Shown: positions 37,647-46,341 of the stretch, one piece after another
Position numbering within the stretch: the stretch's first letter is position 1
How the letters are laid out: each line of letters opens with the position of its first letter
Assembly (NCBI GenBank): GCA_025869365.1
Contig: JAOZVV010000180.1
Location: forward strand, 1-64,000
Length of the DNA: 64,000 bases
Source of the DNA: Pseudonocardia sp.
GTDB taxonomy: Bacteria > Actinomycetota > Actinomycetes > Mycobacteriales > Pseudonocardiaceae
Direction of reading: 5' to 3'
Made by a program: the position numbers and the translations under genes
Notes under the pieces: generated by a model
The model's database searches: none
The model's input: the letters and a program-made list of their open reading frames with translations, nothing else
Told to the model about the DNA's origin: nothing

Positions 37647-38254
37647 ACCTGCTCCGTCCGGGCCGGGGTGGCCAGCCCCGTGACCACGGCGAGCAGCCGG
37701 GCGCCACCCTCGGCCACCGTGGCGTCGTTGCGGATCTCGTGGTCGGCGACGCGCTCCGGTGCGGGATCGGCCCGGGCCAGCCGCCGGTAGACGGCGACAG
37801 CGGACTCCCGGCCGCGAGCGCGCAGCCGCGCGGCGCGGACGGCCTCGGACACCGTGATCCGGACGACGACGACGCGCGCGTACCGCTCCTGCAGCGCGCT
37901 GATCACCCCCCGGGACACGTTCGCGACGACGACCTCGCCCGCGCGGACCGGCTCGTCCACCGAGGTGCGGAGGCCGTAGGCGAGGCCGTGCGCCCGCCAG
38001 GACACCGCGAACCCGCCGCCCTGCTCGGTCTCGGCGAACGCGGCCTCGCTCACGGGCTCGAAGTCCTCATCGGGCCCGGGTGGCCGGGTGATCACCCGCC
38101 GCGGGAAGTGCCCGCCGCGCCCGCAGCGGGCGCGGGCCTCGCCGATCAGCGCGTCCTTACCGACGCCGCTCGCGCCGACGACCGCCACGAAGACGCCGGG
38201 TCCGAGCGGCCCCGTCAGCTCCATCGGCCCCGTCAGCTCCATCGGCCCGGTCAC
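37643..38254 (-). CDS. phnN: Ribose 1,5-bisphosphate phosphokinase
   Basis: A 203-residue kinase of guanylate-kinase fold that makes PRPP from ribose 1,5-bisphosphate, the last step of the C-P lyase route. Walker [11 protein letters not shown], then [20 protein letters not shown] and [14 protein letters not shown] at 38254 overlaps the phnM stop. The N-terminus is a repeated MELTGP (from an 18-base DNA repeat); starts at the second or third methionine-like position are equally possible. The track merges it with an antisense-like extension to 39502. Confidence 0.85.
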   Translation of the reverse strand: MTGPMELTGPMELTGPLGPGVFVAVVGASGVGKDALIGEARARCGRGGHFPRRVITRPPGPDEDFEPVSEAAFAETEQGGGFAVSWRAHGLAYGLRTSVDEPVRAGEVVVANVSRGVISALQERYARVVVVRITVSEAVRAARLRARGRESAVAVYRRLARADPAPERVADHEIRNDATVAEGGARLLAVVTGLATPARTEQV

Positions 38255-39417
38255 GAGACCCGCACCCCCTGCCGGTAGACCGCGCGCACCACCGGCACCA
38301 CGTGCCCGCGCGGGTGCTCCGGCGTCGCCGGGAGCATGTGGGTGTGCAGCCGCACCAGGTCGGCGCGGCGGCCGGCGGCGATCACGCCGCGGTCGTCGAG
38401 GCCCACGGCGCGGGCCGGGTTGCCGCTGACCAACCGCACCCCGTCGACCAGCGGGTATCGGTCGTCCGCAGCCAGTTGCACGATCGCCTGCAGCGGGCTG
38501 GCCGGCACGTAGTCCGACGAGAGGATGTCGAGCAGGCCGCGGTCGAGCAGGGCCGTCGCGGCGATGTTGCCCGACTGGCTGCCGCCCCGCACGATGTTGG
38601 GCGCACCCATGACGGTGAGCTGGCCGTGCTCGCGGGCGGCGCGCGCCGCGACCTCGGTGGTGGGGAACTCGGAGATCCCCACGCCGAACGACGCGGACTC
38701 CTCGACGTGTTCCACCGTGGCGTCGTCGTGGGCGGCGAGCGCGATCCCGCGGGCGGCGGCGAGCCCGGCGACGGCCTTGCGGTTCGGCACCGAGTGCACC
38801 AGCGCGATCTCCTTGAGCTGCTCGATGAAGGGCTCGATCCGGTCCGCGGGCAGCCGGCCCTTCCCGAGCATGTACCGGCGGTAGGCGCTGACGTCGGCGT
38901 ACTGGCGCTGCCCGGGGGTGTGGTCCATGAGCGAGACCAGGCGCAGGGACGGGACGTCCTCGAAGGCCTCGAACTCGGCCACGACGCCGGGCGCGGAGAC
39001 CTCGCAGCGCAGGTGGAGGAAGTGCTCGGCGCGGGTGATCCCGGCCAGGCGGGCCTGCTCGATCCCGTCGGCCATGGGCCGGGCGTAGACGGTCTCGTCG
39101 TCGCGGCCCTCCAGGGTGCCGATCCGGACGGCGTCGAAGACGGTCGTCACGCCCGCGCCGCTGAGCTGCACGTCGTGGGCGAGGACGGCGGGCAACGGGT
39201 CCCAGCGGGTGCCGGGGCGGGGCCGCGCGTGCGACTCGAGGTGGTCGGTGTGCAGCTCGACGAGCCCCGGCAGGAGCAGGTCTCCGTCGAGATCCTCCCC
39301 GACCTCTCCACCTGCGGAGAAGTCGGCGATCTCGCCGTCGCGGAGCCGGACGGCTCCCTGGAGGATCTCGTCGTCGAGGACGATGCGGGCGTTGCGCAGG
39401 ACGGTCTCGCGACTCAT
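38251..39417 (-). CDS. phnM: Ribose 1-methylphosphonate 5-triphosphate diphosphatase
   Basis: A 388-residue metal-dependent amidohydrolase-fold enzyme that removes pyrophosphate from the 5-triphosphate intermediate before C-P cleavage. Metal ligands are seen in LVELHTDHLESH and in LAAHDDATVEHVEE; the characteristic QYADVSAYRRYMLGKG helix region is also there. Overlaps both neighbours by 4 bases (DUF1045 gene upstream, phnN downstream). Lengths and motifs match the family, with no sign of decay. Confidence 0.9.
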   Translation of the reverse strand: MSRETVLRNARIVLDDEILQGAVRLRDGEIADFSAGGEVGEDLDGDLLLPGLVELHTDHLESHARPRPGTRWDPLPAVLAHDVQLSGAGVTTVFDAVRIGTLEGRDDETVYARPMADGIEQARLAGITRAEHFLHLRCEVSAPGVVAEFEAFEDVPSLRLVSLMDHTPGQRQYADVSAYRRYMLGKGRLPADRIEPFIEQLKEIALVHSVPNRKAVAGLAAARGIALAAHDDATVEHVEESASFGVGISEFPTTEVAARAAREHGQLTVMGAPNIVRGGSQSGNIAATALLDRGLLDILSSDYVPASPLQAIVQLAADDRYPLVDGVRLVSGNPARAVGLDDRGVIAAGRRADLVRLHTHMLPATPEHPRGHVVPVVRAVYRQGVRVS

Positions 39418-40211
39418 CGGGTTCCTTCGTGAGCGGTCGCGGCGGGCAGGTCGGCAGGGGAATCAGCGGCCGAATCGGCGGGGGAGTCGGCGGGGGAGTC
39501 AACGGGGCGCCGGAGGGGGTGCACCGAGTGCAGCCGGAACTCCTCGCCCGGGGCGGGCTCGGTGCAGAGGGCGAGCGCGTCGACGGCGGCGGTCTCGCCG
39601 AGGCAGCCGCTGAACCAGGCCGCCAGGACGTCGTGGACCTCGGCGTAGCGGTTCGGTGGGATCCGGTCCGTGAGGGTCAGGTGGAGGCGGAACTCGTCGA
39701 GGACGTACGGGTATCCCCAGGTCCGCAGCATCGTGCGCTGGCCCGGGGTGAGCGCGTCCGGGTTGCGGCGGGCGGTCTCCGCCGCCGTGGCGGGCGCACG
39801 ATAGCCGTCGAACCCGGTGACGAGCGCGGCGGCGAGCGCGTCCAGCTCCGGGGCGGCGGCCCCCGGCACGAGGGCGAGAAAGCCGCCCAGGCGGCGCAGG
39901 GCGAGCCGCGGCAGCGCGACGGCGTCCCGGGTCGCGGCGAACCGGGCGAGATCCTGCTCCAGCTGTGCGAGCGTGCGGCTCGCGGCCAGCCGGAACGGGG
40001 CCTTGAGGGTGCCGTGGAAGCCGTAGCGCCGGGCGTCGACGGTGATCTCGTCGACGGCCGCGCGGGTCCAGCCGGCCGGGTTGCCGGGTTGCGGCGGGGC
40101 GCCGTCCAGCCGGCGGCCGAGCCAAGCCTCCGCCCGCTCGCGCAGCCGGATCCCGGCCGCGTCGGACGATCCGGTGCCGGGTACGGCGTAGATCGCGTAC
40201 CGGGCCGTCAC
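39414..40211 (-). CDS. DUF1045 phosphonate-operon protein
   Basis: A 265-residue protein of the DUF1045 family, common in C-P lyase operons and related to 2H phosphoesterases. The two H-x-T/S-like motifs are seen in FHGTLKAPF and LHLTLTDRI, pointing to a cyclic phosphodiesterase fold. That would suit opening of the five-membered cyclic ribose phosphate made by C-P lyase, a role PhnP fills elsewhere; no phnP is in the window. The C-terminus ends in an unusual SPADSPADSAADSPAD tail. GTG overlaps the phnL stop. Confidence 0.82.
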   Translation of the reverse strand: MTARYAIYAVPGTGSSDAAGIRLRERAEAWLGRRLDGAPPQPGNPAGWTRAAVDEITVDARRYGFHGTLKAPFRLAASRTLAQLEQDLARFAATRDAVALPRLALRRLGGFLALVPGAAAPELDALAAALVTGFDGYRAPATAAETARRNPDALTPGQRTMLRTWGYPYVLDEFRLHLTLTDRIPPNRYAEVHDVLAAWFSGCLGETAAVDALALCTEPAPGEEFRLHSVHPLRRPVDSPADSPADSAADSPADLPAATAHEGTR

Positions 40212-40915
40212 GCCGCGGCCCCGGCGCGCGGGGCGAAGGCCTCGACGTCCACGATCCGGTCGGCGACGGCGTCCCGGACCGCCGGGTCGTGGAAGATCCC
40301 GAGCATGCCGACCCCCCGGCTGCGCTTCTCGTGGATCAGCGCGATCACGGCGTCCCGGTTGCGGGAGTCGAGCGACGCCGTCGGCTCGTCGAGGAGCAGC
40401 AGCGGGAGATCGGGCAGGAACCCGCGGGCGATGTTGACCCGCTGCTGCTCGCCGCCCGAGAACGTCGCCGGCGGCAACGCCCACAGCCGCTGCGGGATCG
40501 ACAGGCGGGTGAGCACGGCCGCCGCGCGTTCGCGGGCCTCGTCGTGCGGGACACCGCGCTCGACCAGCGGCTCGGCGACGACCTGCAGCGCGGGCACCCG
40601 AGGCACGCAGCGCAGGAACTGGCTGACGTAGCCCATGGTGTCCCGCCGGGCCGCGAGCACCGCCCGTGGATCGGCGGTCGCGACGTCCACGCCGCTCCCC
40701 AGCAGGATCCGCCCTCGGTCGGCGGCGTAGTTGCCGTGGACCAGCTTGAGGATCGTGCTCTTGCCGGCGCCCGACGGCCCGCCGAGGACCACGCACTCGC
40801 CGGGGAACACCTCGAACGCGAGATCGGACAGCACGGCGAGCCGCTGCCCGCCCTGCAGATGCATGGTGAAGGTCTTGTCGATTCCGGAGACGGCCAGGAT
40901 CGGTGTGCGGTTCAT
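40208..40915 (-). CDS. phnL: C-P lyase complex ATP-binding protein PhnL
   Basis: A 235-residue ABC-type ATPase that belongs to the lyase complex rather than to a transporter. Walker A GGPSGAGKST, signature TFSGGEQQR, Walker B LPLLLLDEPTASLD and FHDPAVRDAVADRI. The N-terminal TFTMHLQGGQRLAVL is typical of PhnL. It follows phnK by 7 bases and overlaps the DUF1045 gene. Confidence 0.9.
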   Translation of the reverse strand: MNRTPILAVSGIDKTFTMHLQGGQRLAVLSDLAFEVFPGECVVLGGPSGAGKSTILKLVHGNYAADRGRILLGSGVDVATADPRAVLAARRDTMGYVSQFLRCVPRVPALQVVAEPLVERGVPHDEARERAAAVLTRLSIPQRLWALPPATFSGGEQQRVNIARGFLPDLPLLLLDEPTASLDSRNRDAVIALIHEKRSRGVGMLGIFHDPAVRDAVADRIVDVEAFAPRAGAAA

Positions 40916-40922
40916 GTGCGGA

Positions 40923-41693
40923 TCACCCCTGCAGGACCGAGGAGACGAGGAGCTGCGTGTACGCGGCGTGCGGGTCGTCGAGGACCCGGTCCGTGAGGCC
41001 GGACTCGACGACGCGTCCGTCCTTCATGACGAGCGTGCGGTGCGAGACGAGCCGGGCGACAGCGAGATCGTGGGTGACGACGACGACCGCGAGGCCGAGA
41101 TCGAAGACCAGGCCGCGGATCAGGTCGAGCAGGCGGGCCTGCACGGACACGTCCAGGCCGCTGGTGGGCTCGTCCATGAACACCAGCCGCGGGGAGACCA
41201 CCAGGTTGCGGGCGATCTGCAGCCGCTGCCGCATGCCGCCGGAGAAGGTGGTGGGGTGGTCGTCGATCCGGTCGGCGGGGATCTCCACCCGCTCGAGCCA
41301 TCCGGCTGCGGCCTCGCGGATGCGCCCGTAGTGGCGCCAGCCGTTGGCCATCAGCGGCTCGCCGACGTTGCCGCCGGCGCTGACGTGCATCCGCAGCCCG
41401 TCGGCCGGATCCTGGTGCACGAAGCCCCATTCGCTGCGCCACAGCCGCCGCACGGCGGCCTCGGACTCCTCCCCGAGATCGATCACCCGCCCGTCGGCCA
41501 TCCGGTAGCGGATGCTGCCCTCGGACGGCCCGAGCCGCTGCGACAGCGTGCCGAGCAGGGTCGACTTGCCCGATCCCGACTCGCCGACGACGGCGAGCAC
41601 CTCGCCGGGCCACAGGTCGAGGTCCACGTCCCGGCATCCGTGGCGCAGGCCGTAGCGGTGCCCGGCGCCCCGGACCTGCAGCAGGGGTGTCAT
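40923..41693 (-). CDS. phnK: C-P lyase complex ATP-binding protein PhnK
   Basis: A 256-residue ABC-type ATPase that docks on the PhnGHIJ core. Walker A GESGSGKST, signature TFSGGMRQR, Walker B RLVFMDEPTSGLD, and switch histidine VTHDLAVAR. WGFVHQDPADGLRMHVSAGGN is characteristic of PhnK. The ATG overlaps the phnJ stop (ATGA). The track joins it to an out-of-frame extension to 42425. Confidence 0.9.
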   Translation of the reverse strand: MTPLLQVRGAGHRYGLRHGCRDVDLDLWPGEVLAVVGESGSGKSTLLGTLSQRLGPSEGSIRYRMADGRVIDLGEESEAAVRRLWRSEWGFVHQDPADGLRMHVSAGGNVGEPLMANGWRHYGRIREAAAGWLERVEIPADRIDDHPTTFSGGMRQRLQIARNLVVSPRLVFMDEPTSGLDVSVQARLLDLIRGLVFDLGLAVVVVTHDLAVARLVSHRTLVMKDGRVVESGLTDRVLDDPHAAYTQLLVSSVLQG

Positions 41694-42568
41694 GCGATCG
41701 CCTCCGTCCCGGTGGCCGACTCGGTGCCGGACCGGGTGGCGGTCCGCTCGCAGTGGTCGGTGTCGGAGCACACGAACATCGAGCCCCCCGCGTCGTCGGT
41801 GATGACCTCGTCGAGGTAGCCGCCGGTCGAGCCGCAGAGCGCGCAGGGCTCGTCGAACCGCTGCGGCTCGAAGGGGAAGTCCTCGAAGCCGAGGCTCTCC
41901 ACGCTCGTGAACGGCGGAACGGCGTAGATGCGCTTCTCCCGGCCCGCGCCGAACAGCTGCAGCGCCGGGTTCCGGTGCATCTTGGGGTTGTCGAAGCTGG
42001 GGATCGGCGACGGCGACATCAGGTAGCGGCCGCCGACGAGCACCGGGTAGTCGTAGGTCTTCGCGATGTGCCCGAAGCGGGCGATGTCCTCGTAGAGCTT
42101 GACGAACATCAGTCCGTACTCCTCCAGCGCGTGCAGGCGGCGGGTCTCGGTCTCGCGGGGCTCGAGGAACCGCAGCGGCTCGGGTATCGGCACCTGGTAG
42201 ACGAGCACCTGGCCTTCGGACAACGGGGTCTCGGGGATGCGGTGGCGGGTCTGGATGATCGTCGCCTCGTCCGTCCGGGTCGTCGTGGCGACGCGGGCGA
42301 CGGAGGCGAAGAAGCTGCGGATCGAGACGGCGTTGGTGGTGTCGTCCGCGCCCTGGTCGATGACCTTGAGGACGTCGTCCTCGCCGATGACGGCCGCCGT
42401 GACCTGCACGCCGCCGGTGCCCCACCCGCGTGGCATCGGCACCTCGCGGCTGGCGAAGGGCACCTGGAAGCCGGGGATCGCGACGGCCTTGAGCAGGGCC
42501 CGGCGGATCATCCGCTTGGTCTGCTCGTCCAGGTAACCGATGTTGTAGACGGCCTGTCGGGCGCTCAC
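41690..42568 (-). CDS. phnJ: Carbon-phosphorus lyase, radical SAM subunit
   Basis: A 292-residue catalytic subunit that cleaves the C-P bond of ribose 1-phosphonate 5-phosphate with an iron-sulfur cluster and S-adenosylmethionine. The four conserved cysteines are present in the family spacing C-x2-C-x21-C-x5-C (C242, C245, C267, C273), and Gly33 (in IPGF) aligns with the glycyl-radical site. IDQGADDTTNAVSIRSFF is diagnostic. GTG at 42568 overlaps the phnI stop; the track ORF starts 104 residues too early. Fully intact, so active C-P lyase is expected. Confidence 0.93.
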   Translation of the reverse strand: MSARQAVYNIGYLDEQTKRMIRRALLKAVAIPGFQVPFASREVPMPRGWGTGGVQVTAAVIGEDDVLKVIDQGADDTTNAVSIRSFFASVARVATTTRTDEATIIQTRHRIPETPLSEGQVLVYQVPIPEPLRFLEPRETETRRLHALEEYGLMFVKLYEDIARFGHIAKTYDYPVLVGGRYLMSPSPIPSFDNPKMHRNPALQLFGAGREKRIYAVPPFTSVESLGFEDFPFEPQRFDEPCALCGSTGGYLDEVITDDAGGSMFVCSDTDHCERTATRSGTESATGTEAIA

Positions 42569-43647
42569 GCGTGGGCCTCCTCGAACTCGGCGTTGAGCTT
42601 CCGGACGAGCATCAGCTCGGCCTGGAAGTCCACGTAGTGGGGCAGCTTCAGGTGCTCCACGAACCCGGTGGCGGCCACGTTGTCCCCGTGGCTGATCACG
42701 AACTCCTCGTCCTGGACGGGGGAGGCGACGCGCTCGTCGAACTCCGCACCGCGCAGCGCCCGGTCGACGATCGACATCGACATCGCCTTGCGCTCGCTGC
42801 GGCCGAAGGCGAGGCCGTAGCCACGGGTGAACTGCGCGGGCGTCTCCGCGCTGCCGGTGAACTGGTTGACCATCTGGCACTCGGTGACCTCGATGCGCCC
42901 CAGGGGGACGGCGAAGCCCAGCTCGGGCGCGTCGAACTCCACCTCGACCTCGCCGACCCGGACCTCCCCGGCGAAGGGGTGCGTGGTGCCGAAGCCGCGC
43001 TGGCTCGAGTAGGCGAGCCCGAGCAGGAAGCCCTCGTCGCTGCGGGCCAGCGCCTGGAGCCGCTCGGCCCGGCTCATCGGGAAGACCGACGGTTCGCGGG
43101 TCAGGTCGCCCGGCTCCGCCGCGTCCTGGCCGGGCCGGGCGTCCGGCTCGATCAGCGCGCCCACCCCCAGCAGGTCCGCGACGCGCGGCATGGCCGGGTC
43201 GTCCGCGTCGGGGGACCCGTCGTGCCGGTCGGGTACGTCCGCGCCGGAGCTCGGAGTGGAGAACAGCCGGTGCGTGTAGTCGAAGGTCGCCCCGAGCTGC
43301 TGCCCGCCGGGCAGGTCCTTGAAGGTGGCCGAGATCCGACGCTGCGGCGCCAGCCCCGCCGTGTCGACGGCGCAGGTGTAACCGAAGCGCGGCAGGGTCG
43401 TGCGGTAGGAGCGCATCAGCGTGACGGCCTCGAGGACGTCCCCCTGCGCCTGCAGCACCGCGCGGGCCGCGAGCGCCGGGTCGTAGAGCGAGCCCTCGGT
43501 CATGACCCGGGACACGAGCACCCCCAACTGGCCCTCGACCTGCGCCGGGTCGATCGCGGGCAGCTCCGGGTGCCCGCGGCCCTGCTCGGCCAGGAGCGCG
43601 TGCGCGTTCGCGATGGCGCGCTCCCCGCCCTTGACGGCGACGTACAT
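42565..43647 (-). CDS. phnI: C-P lyase complex subunit PhnI
   Basis: A 360-residue subunit that with PhnG, PhnH and PhnL forms ribose 1-phosphonate 5-triphosphate from ATP (or GTP) and phosphonate. The start MYVAVKGGERAI, the segment GYTCAVDTAGLAPQRRISATFKD-like core and the C-terminal FVEHLKLPHYVDFQAELMLV are characteristic. It follows phnH by one base and overlaps phnJ by 4 bases. Family-normal length. Confidence 0.93.
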   Translation of the reverse strand: MYVAVKGGERAIANAHALLAEQGRGHPELPAIDPAQVEGQLGVLVSRVMTEGSLYDPALAARAVLQAQGDVLEAVTLMRSYRTTLPRFGYTCAVDTAGLAPQRRISATFKDLPGGQQLGATFDYTHRLFSTPSSGADVPDRHDGSPDADDPAMPRVADLLGVGALIEPDARPGQDAAEPGDLTREPSVFPMSRAERLQALARSDEGFLLGLAYSSQRGFGTTHPFAGEVRVGEVEVEFDAPELGFAVPLGRIEVTECQMVNQFTGSAETPAQFTRGYGLAFGRSERKAMSMSIVDRALRGAEFDERVASPVQDEEFVISHGDNVAATGFVEHLKLPHYVDFQAELMLVRKLNAEFEEAHA

Positions 43648-43648
43648 G

Positions 43649-44275
43649 TCAGGCCTCTCCTTCGGGACGGGGGTGCAGCCGGGTGGTGCGGGGGAGCGCG
43701 GCGACGGTGTCCTCGCCGACCAGCAGGAGATCGACGCCGCGGGGGAAGGCCGCAGTGTTCGCCGTCCACTGCGGGAGGAACCCGGCGTCGGCCCACGGGG
43801 CGGTGAGATCGGCCGTGCCGTCGATCCCGGGACCCGTCGCGCTGAACCGGGCCGTTCCCGTGGCGCCGCGGACGTCGAGCAGGACAGTGGCCGAGTGATG
43901 CGGTGCCTCGTCGGTGCCGCACCGGAGCCGGGCCAGCGGGGGCAGCGAGGCGGGGTCGGCGACGACGAACTGCGCGTCGGCCGGGTCGGTGACGAGCCGC
44001 GTCCCGGTGTGGAAGGCCAGCCAGGTGGCGGTCTCCGCGTCGGTGCCGAGGGGGCCGGCGAGCCACGTGGCGCAGCCCTCGTCGAGCAGGGTCAGTGCCA
44101 CGGCGCCGAGGCCGCGACCCAACGCCGGGGGTGGCTGGGCGGGGCCGCCGAGGGGATAGGAGCGCGTCGGGTGTGCGAGCGCGTCGAGGACGGCGCGGAA
44201 CGCGCGTTGAGCGTCTCGGGTCGGATCGGCGAAGCCGGGGGCCGGGATCGTGGGTGTGCGTGCCGCCGTGCTCAC
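43649..44275 (-). CDS. phnH: C-P lyase complex subunit PhnH
   Basis: A 208-residue subunit of the PhnGHIJ core. PhnH marks are TRDAQRAFRAVLDALAHPTR near the N-terminus, LLDEGCATWL in the middle and GVDLLLVGEDTVAALPRTTR at the end. GTG at 44275 overlaps the phnG stop. Needed for triphosphate-ribosyl transfer although its own catalytic role is unclear. Confidence 0.9.
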   Translation of the reverse strand: MSTAARTPTIPAPGFADPTRDAQRAFRAVLDALAHPTRSYPLGGPAQPPPALGRGLGAVALTLLDEGCATWLAGPLGTDAETATWLAFHTGTRLVTDPADAQFVVADPASLPPLARLRCGTDEAPHHSATVLLDVRGATGTARFSATGPGIDGTADLTAPWADAGFLPQWTANTAAFPRGVDLLLVGEDTVAALPRTTRLHPRPEGEA

Positions 44276-44790
44276 GAGTGCTCCCTGGAGACGGTGAAGA
44301 AGTCCACCCGGGTACGGCGGGCGGCGTCGCGGCGGCGCCGGTCCCGCTGCGCCTGCGTGCGCGCGAGCGGGGCGATGACCTCGTCGAGCACCCGGTCGTG
44401 CAGGCCGGGATCGGCCAGCAGACCGTCGAAGGCCGCGGCCAGCCGGGCGTGCTCGAGATCGCTGCCGAGCACGTACGCGTGGCCGAGCACGTCGTCCTGC
44501 AGGCCCGCCCCGTGCAGGCGGACCGTGGCCCGGGTGACGGTGGCCTCGCCCAGGTTGAACCGCACGCCGCCGGCGTCGGTCCGGCCCCGGACCATCACCA
44601 GCCCGGCCTCAGGGCCGCGGACGGGGTCCACCACGGGAGCGGGCCGCCACGCCTGCCAGGCCGCCGCGAGGTCCGCGACGTCGGCGAGGGCGAGCGTGCG
44701 CATCGACTCCCGGCGCGCGACGATCTCCGGTGCCGTCTGTGTGGTCACGGGTGCAGTGACGGATGTGGTCCCGGGGGTGGTCGACGTCAT
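44272..44790 (-). CDS. phnG: C-P lyase complex subunit PhnG
   Basis: A 172-residue first subunit of the lyase core and first gene of the catabolic operon. The conserved VARRESMRTLALADVADLA, GRTDAGGVRFNLGEATVTRA and GHAYVLGSDLEHARLAAAFDGLLADP are present (order as listed). ATG follows AAGGAGG. The PhnF-like palindrome lies 17 to 44 bases upstream of the start codon, so repressor binding there would block this operon. Confidence 0.9.
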   Translation of the reverse strand: MTSTTPGTTSVTAPVTTQTAPEIVARRESMRTLALADVADLAAAWQAWRPAPVVDPVRGPEAGLVMVRGRTDAGGVRFNLGEATVTRATVRLHGAGLQDDVLGHAYVLGSDLEHARLAAAFDGLLADPGLHDRVLDEVIAPLARTQAQRDRRRRDAARRTRVDFFTVSREHS

Positions 44791-44806
44791 CGGGTGCCTC
44801 CTTCCT

Positions 44807-44834
44807 CAAGTTGTCTAACTTTCTCGACAACTTG
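44807..44834. promoter_or_regulatory. PhnF-like operator between phnG and phnF
   Basis: Perfect palindrome with 9-base arms CAAGTTGTC and GACAACTTG around a 10-base spacer starting TAACT. The core TTGTC-N10-GACAA matches the site before phnD at 33237. Its place in the divergent phnG/phnF gap suits control of both. Confidence 0.72.
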
Positions 44835-44926
44835 ACCGTAGCCCGCCCGCTGCACCGGCACAGCCAGCACCGGGTGAACTTTGCGGGAACGGGAGGGCCG
44901 GCCCGGGATCGGTAGGGTTCCTGCAC

Positions 44927-45688
44927 ATGGGCACGGGGAGCAGGCCGACGGGCAGCAGGTCGACCAGCGGCTACTCGGCGTGGCGGATGATCGCGGACGA
45001 GCTCCGCGGCGAGATCGTCGGCGGGACGGTGCCGCCCGGCTCGAAGCTGGCGTCGGAGACCGAGCTCGCGCAGCGGTTCGACGTGCACCGCCACACGGTG
45101 CGCCAGGCCGTTGCCGCACTGGCGGCGGACCACCTCGTCGTCGCCCGGCGGGGTAGCGGCACCTTCGTGGCCGAGCACACCGTGCTGGTGCACCGCATCG
45201 GCCTGCGCACCCGCCTCACGGACAGTCTGGGCCCGCGCGGCGCGGCCGCCTCCGGACGGCTGCTCGAGTCGGCGGTCGAGACCGCACCGCCCGCCGACAT
45301 CGCCGAGCGCCTGCGACTGGCGGACCGGCCGGCGCTGCGACTCGAGCTGGTGAGGTCCGTGGACGGCCTGCCGATCGCGCGCGGGACGGCGTGGCTGGAC
45401 GCGGAACGCGTGCCCGGCCTCGTCGAGCACTACGGGCCCGAGGGCTCGATGACGGCAGCACTGCGCGCCGTCGGCATCCAGGACTACCTGCGGGACTCCA
45501 CCATGATCAGCGGCCGCGCCGCCACGGCCGCCGAGGCGGCGGAGCTCGAGCTCCCCGCCGGGTCCATGGTGCTGGTCGTGCGGGCGCTCAACACCCTTCC
45601 CGAGGGCTCGCCGCTGCTCTACAACGTCACCCGGTTCGCGGCTGCCCGGGTCGAGCTCGACGTGCAGCACTCGATCGACGCCCCGTAG
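44927..45688 (+). CDS. phnF: GntR-family phosphonate regulator
   Basis: A 253-residue HutC-type GntR regulator. N-terminal winged helix (YSAWRMIADELRGEIVGGTV, LASETELAQRFDVHRHTVRQ) and a C-terminal effector domain of chorismate-lyase fold (about residues 90-250). Divergent from phnG with a 136-base gap holding the palindrome. A TAGGGT hexamer ends 8 bases before the ATG, so its transcript may be almost leaderless. PhnF proteins usually repress phn genes; ligand unknown. Confidence 0.88.
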   Translation: MGTGSRPTGSRSTSGYSAWRMIADELRGEIVGGTVPPGSKLASETELAQRFDVHRHTVRQAVAALAADHLVVARRGSGTFVAEHTVLVHRIGLRTRLTDSLGPRGAAASGRLLESAVETAPPADIAERLRLADRPALRLELVRSVDGLPIARGTAWLDAERVPGLVEHYGPEGSMTAALRAVGIQDYLRDSTMISGRAATAAEAAELELPAGSMVLVVRALNTLPEGSPLLYNVTRFAAARVELDVQHSIDAP

Positions 45689-46341
45689 GTCCCGGCGCGG
45701 ACGCCGGCGACCGCAGCTGCGGATGCCGTGCTCAGCGACCGTCCCGGCGGGTTCGACGGTGCCGTGCGATGTCGCGGACGGCGGTCGGCGTGATGGCAGG
45801 CCGAGCACGATGGAGGCCGAGCACGATGGAGAAGGGGCCGCCGGTCGTCAGAACGGCGCGAGCCGTGTGGATCGAGGGCTCTGCGACGAGCTCGCCGGGG
45901 CCGCCACGATGGTCACGACGCCACCGGGTGCAAGGAGAGCCAGGCCCACCAGGCGTCAGGGGGCGTCACGGGGACCGGACGGGTACGTCGTCCTCGGCTG
46001 CGATGTCCCGCTGGTGCGTCGGGTCGCCCCCGTCGTTCGGCAGGTGGGGTCCGGGCGGGGTGGGGTTCGGTCGGCGAGGACGGCGCGGACGGCGAGGACG
46101 GCGAGGACGGCGGGCAGGCTGTTCCAGCCGGAACTCCCGACCGTCGTGGTGGGAGCGGGTGCGCCGGGTGGGGTGCCCGGGAAACCGTTGGGAACATCAA
46201 GTCCACCCCCTGACGGTGCTCTCGTCAGCGGGCCACGTGACATTTCCAGGCTTACGCGCGTGGATCACGCCGGCGAGAAAGTCGTCCCGTTCGCCGCATA
46301 GAGGTAGTTCGAACCGGGGTCTGCACGCTAGGAATGGCGCC
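45689..46341. other. Gap of 650 bases with decayed sequence
   Basis: No gene is supported. A GACGGCGAG-type 9-bp microsatellite lies at about 46073-46113. The long overlapping ORFs here are the usual high-GC shadows without domain or start support. Confidence 0.4.
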
